Shown: positions 46,201 through 57,092 of the stretch, piece by piece
How positions within the stretch are numbered: the stretch's first letter is position 1
Layout of the letters: each line of letters starts with the position of its first letter
Assembly (NCBI GenBank): GCA_022828595.1
Contig: JAKGHH010000001.1
Location: forward strand, 210,937,848-211,001,847
Direction of reading: 5' to 3'
DNA length: 64,000 nt
Origin: Nelumbo lutea
Lineage: Eukaryota > Streptophyta > Magnoliopsida > Proteales > Nelumbonaceae
Notes under the pieces: model-generated
The model's input: the letters and a program-made list of their open reading frames with translations, nothing else
What the model was told of the DNA's origin: nothing
The model's database searches: none
Program-made: the position numbers and the translations under genes

Positions 46201-47780
46201 TGTTAGACAGTGTATGCCCTTAGTTCCAATTAGCATGATGTACATTATGACATTTATTGTAAATGAATAAAGTATATATTTGATTCATGTTATTATGGTG
46301 TGTTTCTGTGTATTACCCTTAAATTAGACACATATGAGACTCGTGTTAGTTTAGAATCTTTACAGTCGCTGGATAGATCTAGGGAGATTTATCCTACCAA
46401 GTCTGACACTGATATACCGCCAAGTTGGTCGGGGTGACTTGTCTCAACTGCCAGGGTGAGACCTGAGGTACATGTAGTGGGGGTTTCTTGAAATCGTGAA
46501 CCAGACCAAAATTCCAGTATTGCCATGGACCTTAGAGATAGATGGGCAAAACTGGAATGTTACACCTGACCCCTAGACTTGATTATGATACTACACTAGG
46601 TGTCGGATTGGGTTGTCTTTGATATGCCAATCAGTGAGATCCTTAGAGGGGGATCAAAACTTGGGTATGTTGGGACAGTTCGAGAATTCATCTGAGTGGG
46701 TGATTATAGTGACTGGATCAGCTCCTTTGTCGGACAAAGTGAATGATCGATGATGCACTCCCTTTGATGGAAACCTAAACTACCAGCAGTTGATTTCAAC
46801 CTTTGAAATTTTTGCAATATATATATATATATAGTATGGTTTCAAAATGTGTGCAAAAAGTGCAAAAAGGTTTTAATTCCCGAGATCCATGTGAGTAGTG
46901 AGTGCAGCACTGTACCTTACAACCGAAGGAGAGGTCGTCTCTTGTCGGATAGTGTTTGATCATTATGGGCTGAGAGGATAAGTGTAAGACCATTGAAAGT
47001 TATACCTGATGGGCTAATCTTGCATCTGCCCACAGTCCTTGGGCCTTCATAATATGGTTGGACCCAATGACCATTTGGTGTAAATGTTAGGTTCGTTAAG
47101 AGCCCATAGTGATGGACTTAGGGGTTCACTGTATTCAATAGTGAATTCAGTTAGGCCTTGTAACAAAGGTTAGGTTGAACACATGTGGTTGATGTGTAGA
47201 TCAATAATAGGATCTCATGCCATATAAAGAGAGCCAAGCTAGCCAGCATTAAAGTGGAAGTGAGCTTGAAAGCTTAATGGGCCTAAAAGCCCATTTCAAA
47301 CTGGGTTAATTAGATTAATTAAATAGGGGCGGATTTAGGATTTGAATCAATAGATAAGATAAGGGATTATCCTTATCCACTTAAAGAGTTCAAATCCAAA
47401 TAAAGATTTGGATCAAATGAACTCTTAATTTGACTAGGAAGGCTGATCTTTATCTATAAATAAGATAAGGGATTACCCTTATCACTTAAAGGGTCCATAT
47501 CCAAATAAAAAATTTGGATTATGAAACTCCTAATGGGATTAGGAAATTTTCTCTTTAAGGCTATAAATAAGAGAGCAGGGCGAACCTCCAAAAACGCATT
47601 CGCTGAATACAGAGAGAAGACAATACAGTTAGACTACTCTTGCTTTCTGCTCTTTTTCTTCCTACTCTTGCCGCCCCACCATGTTCGATCTCCAGTTCTT
47701 GGATTCGATCAAGATTGAATCCTGATATTGTTTCTTGCGAGAAGAAACAATCTAGAATTTGTGCTCACTGTCCCATTCGA
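46201..47780 (+). repeat. Probable copia LTR (about 1.5 kb), right edge uncertain
   Basis: Starts TGTTAGACAGTGTATGCCCT, a form common for plant copia LTR starts, with 'gtaaatgaataaag' shortly after. Related sequence occurs at 54175-54420. No open frame is credible. It may be the 3' LTR of the plus-strand copia fragment. No partner LTR or target duplication was found, so edges and identity are tentative. Confidence 0.45.
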
Positions 47781-47839
47781 TTCTCTGGACGACATGAGTA
47801 ATGGTGCTTGTCTTTAAAGCCATGACGTTTGTCAAATAG

Positions 47840-48100
47840 CTCTGATAATAAGAACAATATTAGAACAATGAGAAGAGAATGACTCAGTCAAGAATGACTT
47901 GTCTCTTGAGTCATTTAAATAGAGAACTGATTACAAGAAGATAACTATGTAAAGAAGATAACAATTACAGAGTTAGAGTTTATCTAGGAAATTATTAGAG
48001 GATAAGATACATGATAATGAGATAAGGTGATCAGTTATCTAGGATAGCTCGAGGATAAGATACATGATAATGAGATAAGGTGATCCATTACATAAGTCAA
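47840..48100 (-). repeat. LTR-like fragment with internal tandem duplication
   Basis: 'gctctgataataag' at 47839-47852 resembles a minus-strand primer site. To its right, 'gaggataagatacatgataatgagataaggtgatc' (in two parts) occurs twice (about 47998 and 48050), and a TATA-like 'ctatttaaatga' is on the minus strand near 47926. It could be the terminus of another minus-strand LTR element. Confidence 0.35.
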
Positions 48101-49438
48101 GAATATATGTGGCAATGGACCAGATCTGCGTTGAAACCAATCTAAATCAAAATGAATTTGAATAAATTGGACGGTCCAAACATTGAATTGGACCAGTCCA
48201 AATTGGTCCAAAACATTCATTGGATTGGATTGGACCTGGTCCATTTATAATGGACTCACATTGGACTGGATCAGATTAGACCAAATCCAGTCCAATTGAC
48301 ACCCCTACCCACCAGGAATGGGAATGGGATTCTACTTCCACCCAATCAAGCAGTTGGAATTGGAATAACCCATTTAAATTTCAATTCCATACCCCTATTC
48401 CTTTGAACCAAATGGCCTGTAAAAATAGGAAAGAGAAAAAAAATGTAACAGAGAAGGTACTAATTTTATCAATCAATGAAAGGACTACATAGTGAAACAA
48501 AAAAATCCATATTTTGTTGTTGAAACACTTAAAAAAGTCCAACATGAATGGTTGAAATGGTTTGGGGTCTAAATAATACTGTGTGCTAGTATGTTCAAAC
48601 AGGGAATGGTTTACCTTGTAGCTTAATTTGTTTAAAAGGAAAGCTAAGATGAACGTGGTGGATAGGTTCTATCATGTGCAATAAGTTTTATATTTGAAAT
48701 CTTGTTTGAAATTGAATTGATAGGGATTCCGTGATCCATCATCCAAATAATTAATTAGGATATATAAAATTATGGAGATTCCATGCCATAAGTTTGCAAT
48801 TTCTCTTCATATCTCGATCTTGACCATTGAAGGAAATGCATTGGTTGTAGTCGAGCAAATGCTGAATAGGGATATCAATGGATCAGGTATAAGTAGAATT
48901 ATCTCTAAACCAATTATTATTAATTGGGACCAAAATTATAGAATTAAAACCGTCTTGGTTAATAATTGGATCTATTGGGTGCAAACCTGATTATACTGAA
49001 AATTATATATGTTTATTTGAATAATAATTTAAATTTTAAATTTTGATAATATAACCTTAATAAAAATGATAGAAAGATATTAAATTATTTATATGATAAT
49101 AAATTCAACATTTTTAACTAATATTATCTTATTTATTATTTATTAAATTTACTATTTTATTTTTAAATATAAAATATCATAAAAATTATATGAAATTTAA
49201 AATATATATATTATATACATTTAACAGAATAATTTGTTTCATATATGCATCGTTTCCAGACAGGCACAAACCGAAACTGACTCAATATTTAATTAGGACA
49301 AAACCATGACACTAGAATCATTATAATCGGTTCGGTCGATTTTGGGTCCATTGGATGGACCGTAACCCATTTGGCAGCCCCTACTTCAGAGTGCTTTAGA
49401 CGATAATAAATGGTTGGGAGCAGGGGTATTCATTATAT

Positions 49439-49717
49439 TATGGTTTTCAAAATCAGATTAGACGGGATGGTCAGATTAGAAAAATTGGGAATTAGTCAGA
49501 TGATCGATTCTGTTTTATCCTAAAATTGTTATTTCATCAAAAACCATTGATTTGGTTAGTAATTCTGAGAAGTCAAACCGTTTGATGGTTTTGGCCATTT
49601 TTATTTATTTATTTATTTATTTATTTATTGACAGAATGGGCCATCCATTTGGTTCGAACGACCGAGCCATTCGACTCAGAAACCGGACCCCTGACTAGTT
49701 TGGTTTTAAAAACCTTG
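49439..49717. mobile_element. hAT-derived MITE with perfect 8-bp target duplication (copy in duplication B)
   Basis: 279 bp, ends TATGGTTTTCAAAATCAG and TTTTAAAAACCTTG, flanked by CATTATAT at 49431-49438 and 49718-49725. Contains a (TTTA)n run near 49597-49629. It is the same insertion as 35893-36174, duplicated with its surroundings. Confidence 0.88.
49597..49629. repeat. (TTTA)n microsatellite
   Basis: About eight TTTA units inside the MITE. The paralogous copy at 36060 lacks the expansion. Confidence 0.9.
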
Positions 49718-50007
49718 CATTATATTGTCTACACCACCAAATTGACCGAACCAAATTAAAATAGGCGGTTTGGTCTGGTATGACCTTAAAACCTACAAAC
49801 CTCTACCACTACTACCATACTTATTTTGGAGGCCTTTTTAGGAATTTTACCAAATCATATATTGAAACAGGCTCATTTACTTCTTGTAATGAACTTCTAG
49901 ACTGTAGGCTCATTATCTTGGGCGATTAAACCATAAAATTGGCAGGTGATACACTTGATTAACCACATCTGTTCTCATTCCAAGGCAAGCTGAAGATCTT
50001 CTCAATC

Positions 50008-50400
50008 TTTTTTTTTTTTTTTTTTGTGATTAATCTAGGAAGAGTTAGACATAACGGGTGGAAGTACCACCTCATAAATCAAAACAACAAAAATGACCTA
50101 GAATTATAGGGATACAAGAACCATCAAAAACATTGTTGAGTACAAAACTCGCCAACCCGTCAGCAATCTTGTTCCCTTCGCGAAATGTATGATGATACTC
50201 CATGGGCTCATCAATCCTTGTTCTCAGCAGTCTGCAGTCTTCAATGATAATAGTCTTCAATCTCCATTGCTAAGGCTGTCAATTACAAGTTTAGAATCGC
50301 CTTCAATTCAATAATAATGTTTTTATCAACAAAGTTGAGCGTTAAATGTGGGCTTTCCATGCGGCCCAAGCCTCAGCAATATTAATAGAGTTAGATCCAA
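50008..50400 (-). pseudogene. LINE 3' end: RNase-H-like domain plus poly-A
   Basis: The minus strand reads INIAEAWAAWKA (near 50390-50350), then IIIEDCRLLRTRI and HHTFREGNKIADGLASFV (50260-50100), the signature of the C-terminal RNase H of plant non-LTR elements. It is followed by a short 3' end and an 18-base A tail (the T run at 50008-50025). The upstream part is interrupted by a MITE and may continue for a short way beyond 50673 (WDANTYKIGSNS reads across in frame). Stops interrupt the frame near 50270-50340. A 5'-truncated, dead insertion. Confidence 0.75.
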
Positions 50401-50410
50401 TTTTGTGAGT

Positions 50411-50664
50411 CAAGGTTCAAAGTATCGTTATGTATCAGCCCATAGCGGCCGATACGTATTATTCCGGGACTCTTTCGATACACCCTTATAATGGATGTAT
50501 CGGGGGTCTGATTGGTCCAGGAGATGGAGGGGTCCTAGACTGACTGCCTTAAACCAGTTTTGAAAACAAAAAATAGAAAGAAAAAGAAAAAACAAGTATC
50601 AAAATGCCCGATAGCCCCTACCGGCATATCGAGCATATCGGATGTATCAATATTTTGAACCTTG
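50411..50664. mobile_element. MITE inserted in the LINE, 8-bp target duplication
   Basis: 254 bp with ends CAAGGTTCAAAGTATCG and the reverse complement CAAGGTTCAAAATATTG. Flanks TTGTGAGT (50403-50410) and TTGTAAGT (50665-50672) agree at 7 of 8 bases. The interior has repeated 'gatacgt' and 'atcggatgtatc' words. No coding region. Confidence 0.82.
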
Positions 50665-50867
50665 TTGTAAGTATTTGCATCCCAAATTTGGCCCAAGTGA
50701 TCTCTTGCCACAGGCCAAAGTTAGGACCATATCTAGTCTATCCCTCCTGGGCCCTAGATTCATGTGCTTCCTTTTTGTTTTCTTTGAACCCTGATAAGAC
50801 AAGGTCCTCCATGTGCTTCAATATGATCTAAATTCAGTCCAAATTTTGGGCGAATCCAACATATGGT

Positions 50868-51586
50868 TGGGGCTGTCAATTGGACTGGATTTGCTCCAAT
50901 TCAGTCCAATCCAACATTGGTCCATTTACAAATGGACTGGACTAAATTCAGTCTAACTTTATACAAACCAAGTTCAATCCAGTTTAAATAAAATACGAAT
51001 GGACCAGATTGGGTTCAACCTAATCCAAATTGAATCAAACACCAAAATAATAAGAGAAATCCAGAAAATATATAAAAAATTATAACACCAATTCAATCTA
51101 GTCCAATTAAATTGCAAAGGGATCGGATTGGGTCCAATCCAATCCAAAGTGAATGAATAAAAATACTTTTGTAAACATTCTTTTTTGGATATATAAATTT
51201 GTTTTTATAAATGTGTTTTTGTATGAAAGTACTTTTACGAAAGTACTTTTGTGTAGAAGTACTTTTGTAAAAGTGTTTTTGTATAAGTATTTTTCACAAA
51301 ATTACTTTTATAAAAGTGGTTTTATAAAAATACTTTTATAAAAGTACTTTCTTAAAAATGTTTTTATGTCGGCTTAAATTTTGTTTGGTTTCAAATTGCA
51401 CAAGGGTTTGGCCTCATGATCAGATTATTGGGAAATTAGTTTAGATCCAATATAAATCGATAAGAATATGGACAAACTTATTTTAAATTAGCCCAATTCC
51501 ATAATTATAACAGACCACATAAATCTGATTTAATAAGGTTTAAATCGGATTAAATCCAATCCAAAACTGACCTATTGACACCCCTA
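50868..51586. mobile_element. hAT-type non-autonomous element with an internal simple-repeat array
   Basis: 719 bp. The left end TGGGGCTGTCAATTGG and the right end ATTGACACCCCTA are inverted repeats; flanking CATATGGT and GATATGGC share six central bases. The middle (51155-51365) is a degenerate tandem array of 'aaaagtacttttgtaaaagt' type. Outer parts carry 'aatccaatcc' words. No transposase. Confidence 0.65.
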
Positions 51587-51937
51587 GATATGGCATGTGA
51601 CTATTGAAGTAAAACAAGTAGCATGAGTCCAAACATGGTTCCTTTCAAAATATGGTCAAATTAAGCAGCAAGCCAACAAGACAACTAGAGATTGCTCCAA
51701 GCAGGTAGAAAACTGGTATGGTTCATGTAGGCATTCCTCATTAATTAGGCTTTGGTTTTAGGCTTTAATTTTCGAAGTTAGGAGAATGCCAAAGTAGCAG
51801 TTGAATTTGGAATTATTCTACCTATTAACGTTAAACTTTTTTCTTGGTTAAAGAATTATGAATTGCCCTCTTTTTTCTTATCCCCAAGGAAAAGAACATA
51901 GATAAGGGTAGGACGTTGTCCTTGACTTGTTTTGTCA

Positions 51938-52307
51938 TCCAAACACTTTTCGAAGTGGCAACCCACAAAGATAGGGATTACCTATATAAATGGATGATGA
52001 GTTTTCAAGTGTTCGAAGCTGATAGCCTGATGGGATTCTCCCCGAAAGGTTGTTATAGGACAAATTTAAATGACTCAGGAAAGACAAAGAAGACAAGCTT
52101 TGGGACAAATTTTACCTATTTCTTTTGGGATCTTTCCATAAGATGATTCATGGATAAATTCAAGGTTCCCAATCCTGAGAGGTTTGTAATTTCTTCTGGG
52201 ATCATTCCTGAAAGATTATTACCTGAGTGATCTATACTCTTTACAAAGTTCAGATTTCCAGATACATATCCAAATGCGTATCCTTCATACTTCAATTCTT
52301 GTTCCTA
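51938..52307 (-). pseudogene. LRR receptor-like protein, C-terminal ectodomain fragment
   Basis: The minus strand reads EQELKYEGYAFGYVSGNLNF, VKSIDHSGNNLSGMIPEEIT, NLSGLGTLNLSMNHL, then, after a deletion and frameshift, SLSSLSFLSHLNLSYNNLSG, RIPSGYQLRTLENSSSIYIG and NPYLCGLPL. This is the last leucine-rich repeats and C-terminal cap of an EIX/Cf-type receptor-like protein, a plasma-membrane immune or developmental receptor. The transmembrane segment is missing; a stop follows LRKVFG. One full repeat is lost between the two blocks. A host-gene relic, not functional. Confidence 0.8.
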
Positions 52308-52320
52308 GCCTGTACAAAAC

Positions 52321-53790
52321 TGATGTGTGTTGAATAGAGGGCGCTAGCATAGGCTCACCATGAGGTCAGGGTTACCTGATGCAGACCAGGTGGACCCAGC
52401 AACAAGGCGTCACGTGGCTCTAGAAGAACATCTCGTCAATCCCTCATATAACTCGCATCTGGACCATCCGAACCTAACCACCCTCTGGCAGCTCCGATTA
52501 TAAATGCAAGGCACCCCCCAAAAGGTAAGGGATTTGAAAACCTTTGTGATGTCTAGTGCTCTCTCCTTTGAGGACTTAGCGCTATCTGAGACCTCGTCTA
52601 GACCCCTCAGTTCCAGATTCATTGCTTACCTTGTGTACATACTAACTTGACTGTCATAGTCCTCGCCTCGGGTCCTCACCCGAGGCCTTTGACACCTTCT
52701 CCCTTGTAGATTCACCGCTACAGGAACTACACTTTGTTCTCCCTCGGACTTCCTTCTCAATACTAGCCCTCAGCTTCTATAGTATTCGAATGAGCGATTC
52801 GCCTTGGCCTCCAATCCTTGGCCTCGGCTCATCTCCTCTAGACCCTCAAAGCCTTCGGCCTTCCTTTGAAGCTTGGGAGTGAATTTACTTGGTTGTCCTT
52901 GGCAAAAACGAGCATCAGCAGTTGGCGTCATCTGTGGAAAACGTTGCTAAGATGATCCCCCAAAAAACTCTACAAACTCAAGTTTTCCTAAAGTTTCAAA
53001 CACCATGGTACGAAGAGCTAGGAACCCCCAGAACCCAGTCACAAATAAATAGTTTTAGACCATCCTATACCATCTGGACTACTTCACACAGCGTGTGGAA
53101 CAAGCCTACCCCTAGGCAGGAGGTCCCTCCCGAGGTGATTACCTCGCCAGGGTGTCAGATCACCAGGGCCGACGTGAGCACGACAAACCCCTAGCACTCG
53201 GCCTAGCCAACTGCCAAAGGGCCAAGCCTGTTGAGTCTAGCAACAGCCAACCCGCCAGCCCACCACATAAGAACGAGAGACCTCCCAACCGAAGAGAGGA
53301 AGAGTCGATGTAGTCCGAAGACAACTGCCAACCATCTGAGCAACACCACCGCCGCCGGAGGGAGAACCTCCAGGACGAGTGCGAGCAATCCTTCCTCGGA
53401 GTATTCCGGAGTTCGTGCCAAACCTCACCGTGCCTGTGAAGATAGGGATGGGTGGCGAGCCCTGGCCGACCCCTAGATTGTGGAACTGCAAGCCGAGCTT
53501 GGGGCCGTCAAGGACAAGCTCCACCAAGTTTGAGAGAGTCGAGCTAACGCCTTAGCCGACCAGAGCAATCTGATGGGGAGGATGGACGCCTTCACCCCAT
53601 ACATCATGACCGAGCCCCTCCCCCAACACTTCAAGGCTCCCACACTGGAGATGTACGATAGGACTTTAGACCCCGACGACCACCTGGAAAGTTTCAAAGC
53701 GCTCATAATACTCTACAGGTATTCTTGCGCCTTGACATGCCGGATGTTCCAGGCCATCTTTTGGGCCCAAGTGTAGCGTAAGGACTTAAA
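52321..53790 (+). mobile_element. Gypsy fragment: LTR, PBS and truncated gag
   Basis: A GC-rich block. The LTR (52321-52917) starts TGATG and ends CATCA. After four bases comes TTGGCGTCATCTGTGG, a primer-site type of Tat/Ogre-like gypsy elements. The leader follows, then gag from about 53430: VELQAELGAVKDKL, DAFTPYIMTEPLPQHFKAPT, LEMYDRTLDPDDHLESFKAL, with two in-frame stops. It ends abruptly near 53775-53790 and the rest of the element is missing. Confidence 0.78.
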
Positions 53791-55150
53791 ATCCAAGTTC
53801 AGCCCATGTAAAATTGCAAGTTAGATTTGGTTAAGCTTGGGATGGATTCCATCCCAGTTAATTACACCCTTGGGTTTGATTTGTGATTAATTTTAAAACA
53901 TGTTTGACAAGATTTGAACGCATGACCTCTTATTTTCATATATTGCTTCATTATCACTAGTCCACCTTGTGTTAATTAATAACATTTTATTATATATATT
54001 ATTTTATTACACATGTATTTTAAAGAAAATATAAATTAGGATACTTGAACCTTGATCATTTTCTTTAAAAATTAAGAAACTTTCCATCCATTCACCATAT
54101 TTAAGTATATCAAAAAGTCTGGTCTGATTCTTTGAACATTGATTTATCCTTCATCTTGTGTTCTTGTTTTGATAATGTATACCCTCAAGATCCAATATTA
54201 TTGCATGTAAACTACTTTATTATGAATAAATTTTTTAGTTGTTAATACAATTGCATGTATTGATTTAGTGTGTTTTTGTATAATGAGTATATAAGCTAAA
54301 TATTCTCAACGAGTGGATATATTAAGAGGGTTTATCTTGAGAAAGTTGACATAGTAGTCTTATATTGTGTAAGGGATGGAGCAGGTTGCCAGGGGTGGTT
54401 ATGAAACAATCTAGATTGTAAAAGTTTTTTTATTTTTTTTATATTTTTTTTGGTTATGAAAAAATCATGTTGTTAAGTGAAAGCTAAACAATAGAAACAC
54501 ATAAGAGTATATAATTGATTTATATTTTTTAAAATAATTAATAATTATTTATATTGTATGTGCTATTTTTAATAATATGTTTACAATACAAAAATAACAA
54601 TAATTAATTTTAGCTATGATTGTTCAGCGAATAAATGAAACTGAATAACCTGATCAACTTGACCTGAGTTGCTAAGTTTTCTAGTATTTTGAGTCGCCTT
54701 TAATCCAATTATTTCCCAACCTGACCAGGTTGGGTCAATTTTTCTTTAGCCATTTGTAAACTGACATTTATATATATATATATATATATAAAGTAGAGCT
54801 TGCCACGTCAGCAGCCCTCTCCTTGTTTGGTTAATTACCCAAACTTAGCAATTATAGAGGAGATGCAAGATTTCCTCTAGAAGTCCATGGAGTTGCGACC
54901 TAACATGGCAATGGCTAAAATGAAGATTCTAAAGATGATGGCTTGTAGGAGAGAAGAAGATGCCTAAAGGATTGATTGTTGATGACCATCAAAACCAATG
55001 GTAAGAAAACTCAAAACTAGTTACTGGTGGACTCATACTTTTTTTGGGAAACAGTGTATAGAAACCCTAAGCTTGGGTGGCATGCCCTAATATGGCTGTT
55101 GGGAATAGCTATGTTCCTCACTTATGTAACAATGGCGACTTCTAAGTTAA
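53791..55150. other. Intergenic with an LTR relic
   Basis: No gene. 54175-54420 resembles the start of the copia LTR at 46201 ('tgtataccctcaagatcc', then 'attatgaataaat' and 'gtgtgtttttgta'). A TA run lies at about 54769-54790. The rest is AT-rich. Confidence 0.45.
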
Positions 55151-55532
55151 TTAGGGGTGAGCAAAAAAACCAAAAAACCAAATTGACCAAAAAAACCAAC
55201 TGAAACCGAATCAAAAAATCGGTTGACCAAACCGGTCTGTTTAGTTTTGATTCGATATTCTTAAAAAACTAAAAGTTTCGGTTAACCATTTAAAAATCGA
55301 CAGTTAACTGAACCAACCAATATATACAGTAATATATATTTATATTATATTATATATTATATATATATATATATATTTTTTTGAAAATTGAATAAAGTTT
55401 CAATTGAAAGTTTATTTGGAAGTATGCCTTTGCCACAGTGCCAGAGTGCCAAATTGGAGACTGCCAGTCTCTCAGTCTTGAAAATAAAAAATTTTCAAGC
55501 CTTCTTCTCTTTTATCTCTTCGAATTATAAAC

Positions 55533-55892
55533 CTATACCTTCTTAGTGGTGTTGTTTCCATGGAGATTGTCATAGAGAGAACCATTGGGCATGAACTCAT
55601 GGACGAGAATTGGAATTTCAGTCTCTAAGCAACAACCGGAAAGTTTCACTACGTTCTTGTGGCTGGATTGGAGTTTGGTTGTTACCTGGTTCAAGAAAAA
55701 ATCCACTATGTCATCCAAGAACTTGAGCCCTTGACCAGTCTTCACAGCAACCTCTCGACCTTCTAGAGTTCCTTTGTATACAAAGGAGATTTTATGAGCA
55801 ATGATTTGACATTGGTCGTAATTTTTGGTAGCCTGTTTGATGTCTTTGATAGAGAAGACCCTAAGCGGCTTACAAAAGGGTATATTGGGCAT
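55533..55892 (-). pseudogene. WAK/ZRK-like kinase N-lobe fragment
   Basis: A 119-codon minus-strand frame: RVFSIKDIKQATKNYDQCQI, FVYKGTLEGREVAVKTGQG, SSHKNVVKLSGCCLETEIPI, LVHEFMPNGSLYDNLH. These are kinase subdomains I-V of the wall-associated/ZRK (ZED1-related) group. The VAVK lysine is present but the glycine loop is replaced by HKISF. The frame stops before the catalytic loop, and no C-lobe follows. ZRKs are membrane-associated pseudokinases in immunity, but this is about one third of one. Likely a captured or decayed fragment. Confidence 0.75.
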
Positions 55893-55914
55893 TTGAAAAA
55901 AAATGATGTATTAA

Positions 55915-56055
55915 TCTAATGTTTTCCATTTGGGTCAGTAACAAAAGGGAGTTTTTTAAAAAGTCGGGGAAGGTGTTTGTTAAAATGAAACTAAAGGGGA
56001 GGTTTTTATGATTGTTTGAAACTTCAAGGGAGGTTTTTGTATCATACAAAACATG
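55915..56055. repeat. Dispersed repeat shared with 63110-63243
   Basis: 'ttgttaaaatgaaactaaag' and 'aggtttttatgattgtt' recur near 63170-63215 with a few changes. A related inverted piece is near 57085-57112. It is a short dispersed repeat of unknown class. Confidence 0.6.
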
Positions 56056-56562
56056 TCTCTAATGGCTCAAGGGGTGCTCACAGTTTGATTAACCGACATG
56101 GTGTATTTTTTTAAATCGAACCGACTTGATCGGTTTTTTTAAATATCCAAACCGAAACCGAATCGATGCAATCAATTAATCGGTTCACCAGTTAATCGCG
56201 GTTCAGTTTTTCAATTTTTTATGCACTTAAAAAGAAAACTAAAACTATCGGTCATTGCTGTCAGTGCTAGACTGGTTGGTGCCGGTAAGACTGTAAGAGA
56301 GGCTGAGAACTTCGAAGAGAACTGAGATTGAGAGAGACGAAAGAGAAAAGATTGAGAGTGAGAGAAGCACTGGGAATGGATGGTCTATATTTCCTTTTCT
56401 ATTGATGAGTTTCTTCCTCCTCAGCTACGAGATGAGAAAGAAAAGAGAAACCTTCCAAGCTAAAGAGGAATACTTCCTGTGCAACAGAGCACTCCTGTTA
56501 GAAAAGTAGATCACCTCTTATGATTTTATATACAAATCTACAGAAATAGCCCTATTTGAAAC

Positions 56563-57084
56563 TAGGGGTGATCATGGGTCGGGCCAGGCCGAGCCCAGGC
56601 CGGGCTTTTCACTTATGATAAGGGCTATAGCTTAGGCCTGGCTCAAGGTTCTGGACCTAAAACATAAGCCCTAGCCCAATTCTATACGGGCTCAGGCTGG
56701 GTCGGGTGTAATTACAGGCCAATGTCACTCATATATAAAACATCACGTATCTATATATTAAATGACATAATATGCATATAAACTTATTTTATACACTATA
56801 TAATATAAAATATTACATATAATATAAATTATACATGTCATGTTATAATATTTATATATAAAATATATAATATAATGTAAAATAACATGTATATATTATA
56901 CACAAAATGTGTAAGTTTAAATATATGTGGGCCAGGCCAGGCCCAGGTTGGGCTTGAAGTATTAATCCCAAGCCTAACCTTAAATTTTGCAAGGTTGATG
57001 TGGGCCCGAGACTGGGTCGGGCTTGAACACAAAACCCAAGCCCAAGACCAGAATTTTCGGGTCGAGCTGAAATGATCACCCCTG
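56563..57084. mobile_element. hAT MITE with perfect 8-bp target duplication
   Basis: 522 bp starting TAGGGGTGATCAT and ending ATGATCACCCCTG, so the termini are inverted. TTTGAAAC flanks it at 56555-56562 and 57085-57092. GC-rich arms (gggccaggc words) surround an AT-rich core. No coding capacity. Confidence 0.9.
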
Positions 57085-57092
57085 TTTGAAAC

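Larger units (their letters stand above)
48101..49800. repeat. Segmental duplication, copy B
   Basis: Homologous to 34829-36260, about 13.4 kb away in the same orientation. It preserves about 300 bp missing from copy A, including a truncated Tourist-like piece. No BAHD gene lies beside it. The DNA that should hold one is occupied by copia sequence and an LTR. Confidence 0.85.
55152..56240. repeat. Two halves of an AACCGAAACCG-type repeat flanking a kinase fragment
   Basis: The left half (55152-55330) has 'aggggtgagcaaaa' and 'aactgaaaccgaatc' words. The right half (56090-56230) has 'aaaccgaaaccgaatcgat' and 'aatcggttcacc'. The halves are partly complementary, as the arms of one non-autonomous element would be, with the kinase fragment between. 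No target duplication was confirmed. Confidence 0.4.
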
